Positions 7,317 to 13,554 of a DNA stretch of 28,334 nucleotides are shown here, piece by piece; the first letter of the stretch is position 1; each line of letters starts with the position of its first letter. This DNA is from a virus. A model generated the notes under the pieces. The model was not told where the DNA came from, ran no database searches, and saw nothing but the letters and a program-made list of their open reading frames with translations. The DNA is taken from positions 1 through 28,334 of the IMG/VR virus record IMGVR_UViG_3300031957_000123, one strand, 5' to 3'. Both the position numbers and the translations under genes were made by a program.

Positions 7317-7496
7317 ATGATTTGGATTCTGTTTGTAATCCTCGTCAACGGTGAGCAGTACATGGTCAAGCCTGATTCCGTGCATCCAAGCATGGATTCA
7401 TGTTTTGACCGTAGAGATCAAATTGTTGCTGAGGTAGGAAAACCAATCATCAATTATCAAGTTATCTGCGTCCCGTCTGACCAAGGAACATTATGA
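7317..7496 (+). CDS. Hypothetical protein with hydrophobic N-terminus (59 aa)
   Basis: This short gene fills the gap between DUF3310 and nrdA. The ATG at 7317 follows AAGGA (7305-7309) and the stop overlaps the nrdA start by ATGA. The product begins MIWILFVILVNGEQYMVKP. The short hydrophobic start (about 9 residues) could be a buried beta-strand or a weak secretion signal rather than a full membrane segment. Two cysteines (DSCFDRRD and VICVPSD) could pair if the protein were exported. Small proteins of this kind are common in phages, but I do not recognise the family. Gene-chain coupling is the strongest support. Confidence 0.65.
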   Translation: MIWILFVILVNGEQYMVKPDSVHPSMDSCFDRRDQIVAEVGKPIINYQVICVPSDQGTL

Positions 7497-9235
7497 CCGA
7501 CTATCTCGGAATTAAAATTGATAAAACAAGAAATGAGAACTTCTCGGAACAAGCGTTAGCGTTGCTATCGTTTTATTGTTTAGATGGAGAAGATCCCCAA
7601 GAAGCATTAGCTCGTGCATCCGTTGCCTACTGTGAAGGTGACCTAGCATTTGCACAACGTATTTATAACTACGCATCAAAGCGTTGGTTCATGTTCGCAA
7701 GTCCTGTGTTGAGTAATGCTCCCCTACCTGACCAAAAGCCAACTGGCCTACCGATCTCCTGCTTCCTAACCTACGTAGCAGACAACCTCTACTCATTGAT
7801 CGAGCACAATACTGAAGTGTCTTGGTTATCTGTGAAGGGTGGTGGAGTCGGTGGTCACTGGTCTGATATTCGCGCTGTCTCTGATAAGGCTCCAAGCCCT
7901 ATTCCATTTCTAAAAGTTGTTGATAGTCAGATGACAGCATACAAGCAGGGCAAGACTCGCAAAGGCTCATACGCAGCCTACATGGATATTAGTCACCCTG
8001 ACATTGTGGAGTTTATTGGTATCAAGATCCCTACTGGGGGTGATTCCAATCGTAAATGTTTCAACCTATTTAACGCAGTCAACATCACTGATGACTTTAT
8101 GACTGCCGTGGAGAAAGATGATGTCTGGCAACTCAAAGACCCCTATGACGGAACTGTCCGAGATACAGTCAAAGCTAGAGGATTGTGGGAAACAATACTT
8201 AAAGCTCGCTTCCGAACTGGCAGTCCTTACCTCAACTTCATTGACACAGCCAACCGAGACCTTAACCCGTTTCAGCAAGAACTTGGACTCCGTGTTAATG
8301 GCTCTAACTTATGCAACGAGATACACCTCGTCACTAACGAAGACCGAACTGCAGTCTGCTGTCTCTCCTCAGTCAACCTTGAAGAGTACGACAAGTGGAG
8401 CAGAACCAACATGGTCAAAGACTTGGTTAGATTACTGGACAACGTACTGTCCTTCTTTATTCAGCACGCGCCAGAAGAATTAAGTAAGGCGAAGTTCTCA
8501 GCAATGCGGGAGCGTTCTATTGGTTTAGGAGCTATGGGATTTCATGGCTACTTACAAAAGAACAACATCCCCTGGGATTCTTTACCTGCTCAATGGCGTA
8601 ATGAAAGTATGTTTGAGGTAATCAAGAAGCAGGCAGTTGAAGCGAGTAGGACGATTGCACAGGAGAAGGGAGAACCTCTAGATATTCTAGGTTCTGGTAT
8701 GCGGAATGCACACCTTATCGCTATTGCTCCTAATGCAAACTCATCAATCATCTGCGGATGTACTCCGTCCATTGAACCACTGAAGGCTAACGCTTTTACC
8801 CATAAGACACGGGCAGGTTCACATCTAGTGAAAAACAGATACTTGGAGGAACACCTTGAAGAAATTGGGAGAAACACCTCAGAGGTTTGGAAAAGTATTA
8901 TTAACAATGAAGGCTCAGTCCAGCATCTGGAGTTCCTCAGTGCCGATGTCAAAGAGGTTTTTAAAACCGCGTTTGAGATTGACCAAGGCCACGTTGTTGA
9001 CCGTGCTGCAGAGAGGCAACCATTTGTCTGTCAAGGTCAATCCGTCAACCTCTTTTTCCCCGCAGGGTCGCCTGCGAGCTATATCAACTCTGTACACCTT
9101 AGAGCCTACAAGAAAGGACTCAAAGGCCTTTATTACCTACGCACTTCCGCAGGCTATGAAGCAGACAAGGTGGGTCTCAACGTGGAGCGTGTTGCTCTTC
9201 AGGACGCGGAAGAGTGTTTGAGTTGTCATGGATAA
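7493..9235 (+). CDS. nrdA: Class I ribonucleotide reductase, alpha (catalytic) subunit
   Basis: This enzyme reduces ribonucleoside diphosphates to deoxy forms for phage DNA synthesis. The key residues are all visible. Cys90 (PISCF) and Cys290 (CCLSSVNL) are the active-site pair. Asn272, Cys274 and Glu276 (NLCNEI) are the thiyl-radical site. Tyr547/Tyr548 (GLYYLRTS) belong to the radical-transfer path, and the C-terminal Cys575-x-x-Cys578 forms the shuttle pair for re-reduction. APNANSSIICGCTPSIEP is a typical catalytic-domain motif. At 580 residues it is shorter than E. coli NrdA (761). It begins near E. coli residue 150, so the N-terminal ATP cone used for overall dATP inhibition is missing. 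The start overlaps the preceding stop (ATGA); the 3' end overlaps the next small gene by 8 bases. The beta subunit is encoded 368 bases downstream. Confidence 0.96.
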   Translation: MTDYLGIKIDKTRNENFSEQALALLSFYCLDGEDPQEALARASVAYCEGDLAFAQRIYNYASKRWFMFASPVLSNAPLPDQKPTGLPISCFLTYVADNLYSLIEHNTEVSWLSVKGGGVGGHWSDIRAVSDKAPSPIPFLKVVDSQMTAYKQGKTRKGSYAAYMDISHPDIVEFIGIKIPTGGDSNRKCFNLFNAVNITDDFMTAVEKDDVWQLKDPYDGTVRDTVKARGLWETILKARFRTGSPYLNFIDTANRDLNPFQQELGLRVNGSNLCNEIHLVTNEDRTAVCCLSSVNLEEYDKWSRTNMVKDLVRLLDNVLSFFIQHAPEELSKAKFSAMRERSIGLGAMGFHGYLQKNNIPWDSLPAQWRNESMFEVIKKQAVEASRTIAQEKGEPLDILGSGMRNAHLIAIAPNANSSIICGCTPSIEPLKANAFTHKTRAGSHLVKNRYLEEHLEEIGRNTSEVWKSIINNEGSVQHLEFLSADVKEVFKTAFEIDQGHVVDRAAERQPFVCQGQSVNLFFPAGSPASYINSVHLRAYKKGLKGLYYLRTSAGYEADKVGLNVERVALQDAEECLSCHG

Positions 9236-9377
9236 GCTAAAACAAAAGCTTCTAAAAGTTTACTTAAAACTCTTAAAAGCTCAGGTCAACCATAGTTGGG
9301 ACAAGGCACGCAAGCATCACACACGCTACCTTGAACTATCTTTGAAGATCAAACGATATGAATCCAAGAAACGGTAA
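9228..9377 (+). CDS. Small basic protein, unknown function (49 aa)
   Basis: Overlapping the nrdA stop by 8 bases, this frame encodes MDKLKQKLLKVYLKLLKAQ... ending KIKRYESKKR. The N-terminal 19 residues make an amphipathic, Lys/Leu-rich helix, and the whole protein is strongly basic, with many Lys, Arg and His. A second helix (YLELSLKIKRYESKK) follows. It may bind nucleic acid or membrane, or may be a short helix-turn-helix-like hairpin. I do not recognise a family. Support comes from the coupled start and end (20 bases of overlap with the next frame) and the absence of another gene here. Confidence 0.55.
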   Translation: MDKLKQKLLKVYLKLLKAQVNHSWDKARKHHTRYLELSLKIKRYESKKR

Positions 9378-9498
9378 AGGATCCGCGCCTCGTAGGGGGC
9401 GTGACCAATCTAAATACGAACTTAATTACGACAGGATATTCAAAAAGAATGACGACAAGAAAGACAACAACTGCTCCAAAGCAGACAGAGGTAGATGA
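9358..9498 (+). CDS. Small conserved-type phage protein, NGKG...YDRIF pattern (46 aa)
   Basis: The product MNPRNGKGSAPRRGRDQSKY... continues with ELNYDRIFKKN. Short proteins with an N-terminal (N/K)GKG-x-x-PR motif and a following Tyr/Trp-Asp-x-Ile-Phe segment are, from memory, common in cyanophages and other marine phages, where they are unannotated. The first part is basic and probably disordered. The ribosome-binding site is weak (GAAG). It overlaps the preceding small gene by 20 bases and the next by 50. The overlap makes annotation less certain, but the recognisable pattern makes it more likely than the competing GTG at 9401. Confidence 0.6.
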   Translation: MNPRNGKGSAPRRGRDQSKYELNYDRIFKKNDDKKDNNCSKADRGR

Positions 9499-9625
9499 CG
9501 ATTACCGCACCAAGGCGATTGTTGCTGCCATCCTGATTCATAAAGGGACACCAGTAAAAGCATCAATGGAAAACGCAGATTGGATTGTGGAGTCTCTGAA
9601 GAATGAGTCTGTTAGAAGCAAGTAA
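9449..9625 (+). CDS. Hypothetical protein (58 aa)
   Basis: The first ATG in this frame is at 9449, with a partial site (AGGA, about 9433). The product has a Thr/Lys-rich start (MTTRKTTTAPKQTEVDDDY) and then RTKAIVAAILIHKGTPV and ASMENADWIVESLKN. The latter part could fold as two helices joined by a turn. A GTG at 9401 would add 16 residues, but they lie within the overlapping NGKG-type gene. The 3' end overlaps nrdB by 23 bases, which suggests coupling to reductase beta-subunit translation. No family recognised. Confidence 0.5.
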   Translation: MTTRKTTTAPKQTEVDDDYRTKAIVAAILIHKGTPVKASMENADWIVESLKNESVRSK

Positions 9626-10556
9626 AGTATATAAACCTTTCAAATATCCGTGGGCTGTCAACTTCGCCATTGACCATGAAAAGATTCATTGGGGCGAATG
9701 GGAAGCCAAGCTACAAGAAGATGTAGCACAGTGGATGGACGGTAAGCTGTCCCCCACAGAAAAGAATCACATCACACAGATTCTCCGATTATTCACTCAG
9801 ACAGATGTACAGGTAGGAACTAACTACCTTGAGTACTACATCCCTAAGTTCAAGAACAACGAAGTAAGGGCAATGCTGTCTTCTTTTGTGAATCGAGAGT
9901 TTGTACACCAACGAGCTTATGCACTTCTGAATGACACTCTTGGTTTACCAGAAGAGGAATTTGCATCGTTTACCTATGTAAAAGAGATGTCGGACAAACT
10001 GGAGTTCATGTCCGATATAGACGTACATAGCCATTCAGGAACAGCCCTAGCCATTGCTCGATCAGTAATGAATGAAGGCATGTCTCTATTCTCTGCATTC
10101 GTCATGCTTCTTAACTACCAACGCTTCGGCAAAATGAAAGGCATGTGCGAGATCGTAGAGTGGTCAGTACGTGACGAAACTATGCACTGTGAAGGAATGG
10201 TCAAGCTATTCCGCACTTTCTGCGATGAGCACTCCAGGATTGTTACAGATGAGTTTAAAGCAACTATCTATCAAATGTTCCGTGACGCTGTTGAACTTGA
10301 GGATAAAGTTATTGACCTATCGTTTGCGATGGGCGATGTGGAAGGCCTCACGGCTGAGGAAGTTAAGTCATACATCCGATTCATTGCTAACCGGAGACTT
10401 ACGCAACTTGGACTTAAACCCAACTGGGAAGCGATCACGGATAATCCGCTTCCTTGGTTAGATTGGGTATTAAATGGCACTCGCCATACTAACTTCTTTG
10501 AGGGAGTTGTTACGGACTACAACGCCTCAGGAATCGAAGGTGATTGGGGGTGGTAA
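9603..10556 (+). CDS. nrdB: Class I ribonucleotide reductase, beta (radical-generating) subunit
   Basis: The 317-residue product carries the complete dimetal site: Asp68 (TQTDVQ), Glu99 and His102 (REFVHQ), Glu158 (NEGMSLF), Glu192 and His195 (RDETMH). Tyr106 lies four residues after His102, the place of the radical Tyr122 of E. coli NrdB. This points to a metal-tyrosyl radical enzyme rather than one of the Tyr-less subclasses. The N-terminal YKPFKYPWAVNF matches the family start. It partners with the alpha subunit encoded at 7493-9235. The ATG at 9603 overlaps the upstream small gene by 23 bases and has a weak ribosome-binding site, consistent with coupled translation. It is the last gene before the virion-module promoter candidate. 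Confidence 0.95.
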   Translation: MSLLEASKVYKPFKYPWAVNFAIDHEKIHWGEWEAKLQEDVAQWMDGKLSPTEKNHITQILRLFTQTDVQVGTNYLEYYIPKFKNNEVRAMLSSFVNREFVHQRAYALLNDTLGLPEEEFASFTYVKEMSDKLEFMSDIDVHSHSGTALAIARSVMNEGMSLFSAFVMLLNYQRFGKMKGMCEIVEWSVRDETMHCEGMVKLFRTFCDEHSRIVTDEFKATIYQMFRDAVELEDKVIDLSFAMGDVEGLTAEEVKSYIRFIANRRLTQLGLKPNWEAITDNPLPWLDWVLNGTRHTNFFEGVVTDYNASGIEGDWGW

Positions 10557-10561
10557 TACAC

Positions 10562-10580
10562 CCCTAAAGTCCCTTTATGG
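10562..10580 (+). promoter_or_regulatory. Candidate phage RNA polymerase promoter ahead of the virion module
   Basis: CTAAAGTCCCTTTATGG (10564-10580) matches CTAAAGTCCTATTATGG at 666-682 at 15 of 17 positions (15 of 19 over the full 19-base element). It lies immediately behind the nrdB stop in a 48-base gap. Transcription would be expected to begin near the GG at 10579-10580 and to run into the virion genes. Its place at the boundary between nucleotide metabolism and virion genes is where T7-like phages carry late promoters. Confidence 0.6.
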
Positions 10581-10604
10581 AACATGGAGGGTTTAATTTA
10601 TTTT

Positions 10605-10787
10605 ATGAAAGTACTTTCTAATAACCTAAGTATCACCAAGGTTCTCCTTGAAATGCTTAAAGAAATGTATCCAAACACCCTGCCTGTTGACAACATTGAT
10701 GTTGAAACACTTAGGTATCTACAAGGACAGCAGTCTGTCATTCACAAACTCGAAACCTTGTACGAAGAAACTCTAGAGGAGAATTAA
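10605..10787 (+). CDS. Hypothetical protein (60 aa), first gene of the virion module
   Basis: The product MKVLSNNLSITKVLLEMLKE... contains helical stretches and ends LETLYEETLEEN. No motif is recognised. I chose ATG at 10605, with GGAGG at 10586-10590, rather than the in-frame ATG at 10584. If the promoter candidate just upstream is real, 10584 would leave a leader of only a few bases. The spacing from GGAGG to 10605 is rather long (14 bases), so the start is not certain; 10584 would add seven residues. The gene ends one base before the next start. Confidence 0.6.
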   Translation: MKVLSNNLSITKVLLEMLKEMYPNTLPVDNIDVETLRYLQGQQSVIHKLETLYEETLEEN

Positions 10788-10788
10788 T

Positions 10789-11010
10789 ATGTGTCTAGGA
10801 GGAGGTTCCCCTAAACCACCACCACCACCTGCCCAAGCAGCCCCAGTAACAGCGAAGGCTCCTGAGTTCGATACAGACGTATCAGAAAAGGAAACTTCAT
10901 CTGAGACTGCAGAAAAGAAGCGTAAAGGCAAGAAGGGTCTACGTATCCCACTGTCTAGCTCGGCAAATGTAAATAGCTCAGGTTCAGGTCTGAACATTCC
11001 AAAAGGTTAA
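10789..11010 (+). CDS. Small virion/tail-assembly protein (T7 gp6.7/gp7.3-like)
   Basis: The 73-residue product begins MCLGGGSPKPPPPPAQAAP, has an acidic Ser/Thr-rich middle, then a basic KKRKGKKGLRIP patch, and ends SSGSGLNIPKG. T7 gp6.7 also starts Met-Cys with a Lys/Pro-rich segment. T7 gp7.3 ends in a Lys-rich stretch followed by a Ser/Gly-rich tail reading GGGINI. Both are small virion proteins encoded just ahead of the portal, as here. The low-complexity sequence makes exact homology uncertain, but layout and position agree. The ribosome-binding site is GAGGAG (about 10777-10782). Confidence 0.62.
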   Translation: MCLGGGSPKPPPPPAQAAPVTAKAPEFDTDVSEKETSSETAEKKRKGKKGLRIPLSSSANVNSSGSGLNIPKG

Positions 11011-11013
11011 TCT

Positions 11014-12564
11014 ATGAACGAAGGCACTGGATGTGCGAAAAGATACGCACAACTTGAATCTAATAGAGATGCCTTCCTGCAACGTGCAAGAGATGCAGCA
11101 GAGATTACAATTCCCACACTTATGCCACCTGACGGACACAATGGGTCTACTATTTATAAGACTCCATATCAGTCTGTCGGTAGCCGTGGGGTAAACAATC
11201 TCGCATCAAAGCTACTTATTGCTTTACTTCCCCCGAATAGCCCTTTCTTCCGTCTAACTATTGACGACTTTGACTTGCAAGAACTTGCAGGCAATGATGC
11301 ACGAGGTGCAGTAGAAGATGCTCTTGCTCGTATTGAGCGTGCAGGCTTGCAGGAGATAGAAGGCACTGCGATTCGTGTACCAGTGTTTGAGGCATTGAAG
11401 CAGTTAGTCGTTACAGGTAATGCGCTTCTCTACATGCCACCTAAAGAAAAAGGAATGAAGGTATTTCGCCTAGACCGTTACGTGATTAAACGTGACACGA
11501 TGGGCAACGTACTAGAAATCATTACCAAGGAATCAGTCTCCCCACTCATGCTACCTGAAGAGGTACGTATGCAGTTGACTGACCCTGAAGACAAGAGTAC
11601 GAAAGACTACGATCTTTTCACTCATGTCTATCTGGAAGGCAAGAAGTGGATTGTCTATCAGGAAGTAGCAGGTATTGAGATTCCTGAATCTCGTGGCTCG
11701 TATCCATTAGAGCAAAACCCGTTCATCCCTCTACGATTCATTCGTATTGATGGTGAAGATTATGGGCGTGGGTATGTTGAAGAATACCTTGGTGACCTTA
11801 AGAGTCTTGAGGCTCTCACCAAATCTATCGTTGAAGGTTCTGCAGCATCTGCAAAGGTGTTGTTCTTAGTCCGTCCTAACGGCACAACGAAAGCAAAGAA
11901 CCTTGCTGAATCACCTAACGGAGCTATCGTTACAGGTGATGCTAATGATGTCTCTACGTTGCAGGTACAGAAGTCTGGTGACTTCCGTGTTGCTATGGAG
12001 ACTATGCGTACTATTACAGAACGTCTGTCCTTTGCGTTCCTTCTTAACAGTTCCGTACAGCGTCAAGCTGAACGTGTGACTGCTGAGGAAGTTCGTTACA
12101 TGGCACAAGAACTGGAGACTGCCCTGGGTGGTGTCTACTCGATCATGAGTCAAGAGTTCCAGATGCCATTGATCCGTCTATTGATGGCTCGTCTAGAGAA
12201 GGAAGGCAAGATGCCTAAACTTCCGAAGGACACAATCAAGCCAACCATTGTCACTGGTGTCGAAGCACTAGGCCGTGGTCAGGACTTGAATAAGTTGGCT
12301 ATGTTCCTGCAATACCTACAACCACTTGGTCAGGAGGTTATCGCGCAGGAAATGAACATAGACGACTACATTGACCGTCTTGGTGCGTCTCTGGGTATAG
12401 ACACTAGCGGTCTCATTAAGTCGCCTGAGCAGAAAGCAATGGAAGCTCAACAGGCTATGGAGCAACAACAGCAAATGATGTTACAGCAGACGATGCAGAG
12501 CATGGCAGAAAGTGCAGCACCTCAAGTCGCTAAAGCCGTAACAGAGGCAGGAACTAACCAGTAA
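11014..12564 (+). CDS. Portal protein / head-tail connector (T7 gp8-like)
   Basis: This 516-residue protein would form the dodecameric portal through which DNA is packaged and ejected. T7 gp8 has 536 residues. Recognisable features include the N-terminal YAQLESNRDAFLQRARDAAEIT, the SVGSRGVNNLASKLLIALLPP block typical of podoviral connectors, and SGDFRVAMETMRTITERLSFAFLLN. Near the end is VTGVEALGRGQDLNKL, then a Gln/Met-rich C-terminal tail (QQAMEQQQQMMLQQTMQ). The start has an AAGG site about 10 bases upstream. The stop overlaps the scaffold start by one base (TAATG). Confidence 0.95.
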   Translation: MNEGTGCAKRYAQLESNRDAFLQRARDAAEITIPTLMPPDGHNGSTIYKTPYQSVGSRGVNNLASKLLIALLPPNSPFFRLTIDDFDLQELAGNDARGAVEDALARIERAGLQEIEGTAIRVPVFEALKQLVVTGNALLYMPPKEKGMKVFRLDRYVIKRDTMGNVLEIITKESVSPLMLPEEVRMQLTDPEDKSTKDYDLFTHVYLEGKKWIVYQEVAGIEIPESRGSYPLEQNPFIPLRFIRIDGEDYGRGYVEEYLGDLKSLEALTKSIVEGSAASAKVLFLVRPNGTTKAKNLAESPNGAIVTGDANDVSTLQVQKSGDFRVAMETMRTITERLSFAFLLNSSVQRQAERVTAEEVRYMAQELETALGGVYSIMSQEFQMPLIRLLMARLEKEGKMPKLPKDTIKPTIVTGVEALGRGQDLNKLAMFLQYLQPLGQEVIAQEMNIDDYIDRLGASLGIDTSGLIKSPEQKAMEAQQAMEQQQQMMLQQTMQSMAESAAPQVAKAVTEAGTNQ

Positions 12565-13340
12565 TGGCAGAACAACTGAACACGTTTAACGAAACACCTG
12601 AGACACCTGAGGGTCATGATGAGGCCATGCTTGCGAAAGCAGAGCAACTAGAGCAAAACAATGACCCCTCTCGTCCAGACTGGCTACCTGAAAAGTTTAA
12701 GTCAGCAGAAGACATGGCTCAGGCCTACTCAGAACTTGAGAAGAAACTAGGTTCTAAGCAGGAAGATCAAACAACGGAAGCAGAAGAAGTTAATGAACCT
12801 ACTCCCGATGCAGATGCTACTGAGGTAGTCGATGTATTGGATAAAGCAGGTTTGGACTTTGATGTATTCCAACAAGAATACAATGAGAATGGTGGACTCT
12901 CTGATGATGCATACAAGGCATTAGAAGAATCAGGGTTCCCTAAATCTCTTGTAGATTCATGGATTGCAGGGCAAGAAGCTCTGGCACAAGACATGACACA
13001 ATCTGTCTACCAGACAGTCGGAGGACAAGAGCAATACGCTGAGATGGTTCAGTGGGCTGCTCAAAGCCTACCACCTGCAGAAGTTGAAGCATTCAACCAA
13101 GCAGTAGAGACAGGAGACGCTAACATTGTTAGCTTCGCAGTGCAGGGACTACATGCACGGTATCGCTCTGAAGCAGGAGCAACACCTAAGCTTGTTAAAG
13201 GTGAAGCATCACCTACTTCAAGCGGGGCGTTTAATAGTGCGGCAGAACTGACAGCCGCTATGCGTGACCCCAGATACCACAATGACCCCGCATATCGTCA
13301 GACTGTAGCTGAGAAATTAGCTCGGTCTAACGTGTTCTAA
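12564..13340 (+). CDS. Capsid scaffolding/assembly protein (T7 gp9-like)
   Basis: The 258-residue acidic, Glu/Gln/Ala-rich product is encoded between portal and capsid, the standard place of the scaffold. Near the N-terminus is RPDWLPEKFKSAEDMAQAYS, a motif shared by many podoviral scaffolds. The middle is acidic and probably flexible. The C-terminal part (AAMRDPRYHNDPAYRQTVAEKLARS) resembles the conserved region that touches the capsid protein. T7 gp9 has 307 residues. It would guide procapsid assembly and leave before DNA packaging. An intrinsic terminator follows 16 bases after the stop. Confidence 0.9.
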   Translation: MAEQLNTFNETPETPEGHDEAMLAKAEQLEQNNDPSRPDWLPEKFKSAEDMAQAYSELEKKLGSKQEDQTTEAEEVNEPTPDADATEVVDVLDKAGLDFDVFQQEYNENGGLSDDAYKALEESGFPKSLVDSWIAGQEALAQDMTQSVYQTVGGQEQYAEMVQWAAQSLPPAEVEAFNQAVETGDANIVSFAVQGLHARYRSEAGATPKLVKGEASPTSSGAFNSAAELTAAMRDPRYHNDPAYRQTVAEKLARSNVF

Positions 13341-13355
13341 CTGTCTCCTTTATAC

Positions 13356-13382
13356 GCCCTAGCGTCTTGTTAGGGCTTTTTT
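13356..13382 (+). terminator. Rho-independent terminator between scaffold and capsid
   Basis: GCCCTA (13356-13361) and TAGGGC (13371-13376) pair perfectly around a 9-base loop and are followed at once by six Ts (13377-13382). This is the clearest intrinsic terminator in the window. It lies just after the scaffold stop, so it would end or reduce transcripts from upstream and leave capsid expression to a downstream start. Confidence 0.8.
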
Positions 13383-13421
13383 AAGACACAAAAGTCTTTA
13401 ACTATACCTTGCAACGCAAGG
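13383..13421 (+). promoter_or_regulatory. Two small hairpins in the scaffold-capsid gap
   Basis: AAGAC (13383-13387) pairs with GTCTT (13394-13398). CCTTGC (13407-13412) pairs with GCAAGG (13416-13421) around a 3-base loop. Neither has a T-run. They follow the terminator in the 214-base gap (13341-13554) and could be RNA-processing or attenuation elements. Nothing but geometry supports this. No open frame of interest is present in the gap. Confidence 0.35.
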
Positions 13422-13442
13422 CTATCCTAAAAAGCATTCCAT

Positions 13443-13474
13443 TACAAACGATTACTTCTGGCCTCCTGCGGGAG
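13443..13474 (+). promoter_or_regulatory. Candidate phage promoter and leader hairpin ahead of the capsid gene
   Basis: The 19-base segment at 13443-13461 matches 664-682 at 11 of 19 positions (TAC-AA-G...TT-TGG) with identical spacing. The next six bases (CCTCCT) are also identical. In both places the GGCCTCCT stretch can fold back on a following GGAG. The spacing and shared leader make a late promoter plausible. It is weaker than the 664/10562 pair. It sits 80-110 bases upstream of the capsid start and downstream of the terminator. Confidence 0.45.
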
Positions 13475-13554
13475 ACAACCTGAGAGAAAGGATGTAGTGC
13501 GCGGCTGAGTAGGAACTAAAAACTCAACCATTCATTACTAAGAGGTAAATCCAA

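Noticed and set aside
10584-10604. ATG at 10584 as start of the first virion-module gene
   Set aside because: It lacks an upstream ribosome-binding site and would lie within a few bases of the predicted transcript start; 10605 has GGAGG upstream, though with long spacing.
13388-13407. AAAAGTCTTTAACTATACC as another promoter copy
   Set aside because: Only the AAAGTC core matches the 664/10562 element; the TTATGG end is missing, while 13443-13461 keeps the full spacing. It stays a weak possibility.
13341-13554. tRNA or small-RNA gene in the scaffold-capsid gap
   Set aside because: The hairpins there do not form a cloverleaf and no CCA end or T-loop consensus was seen.
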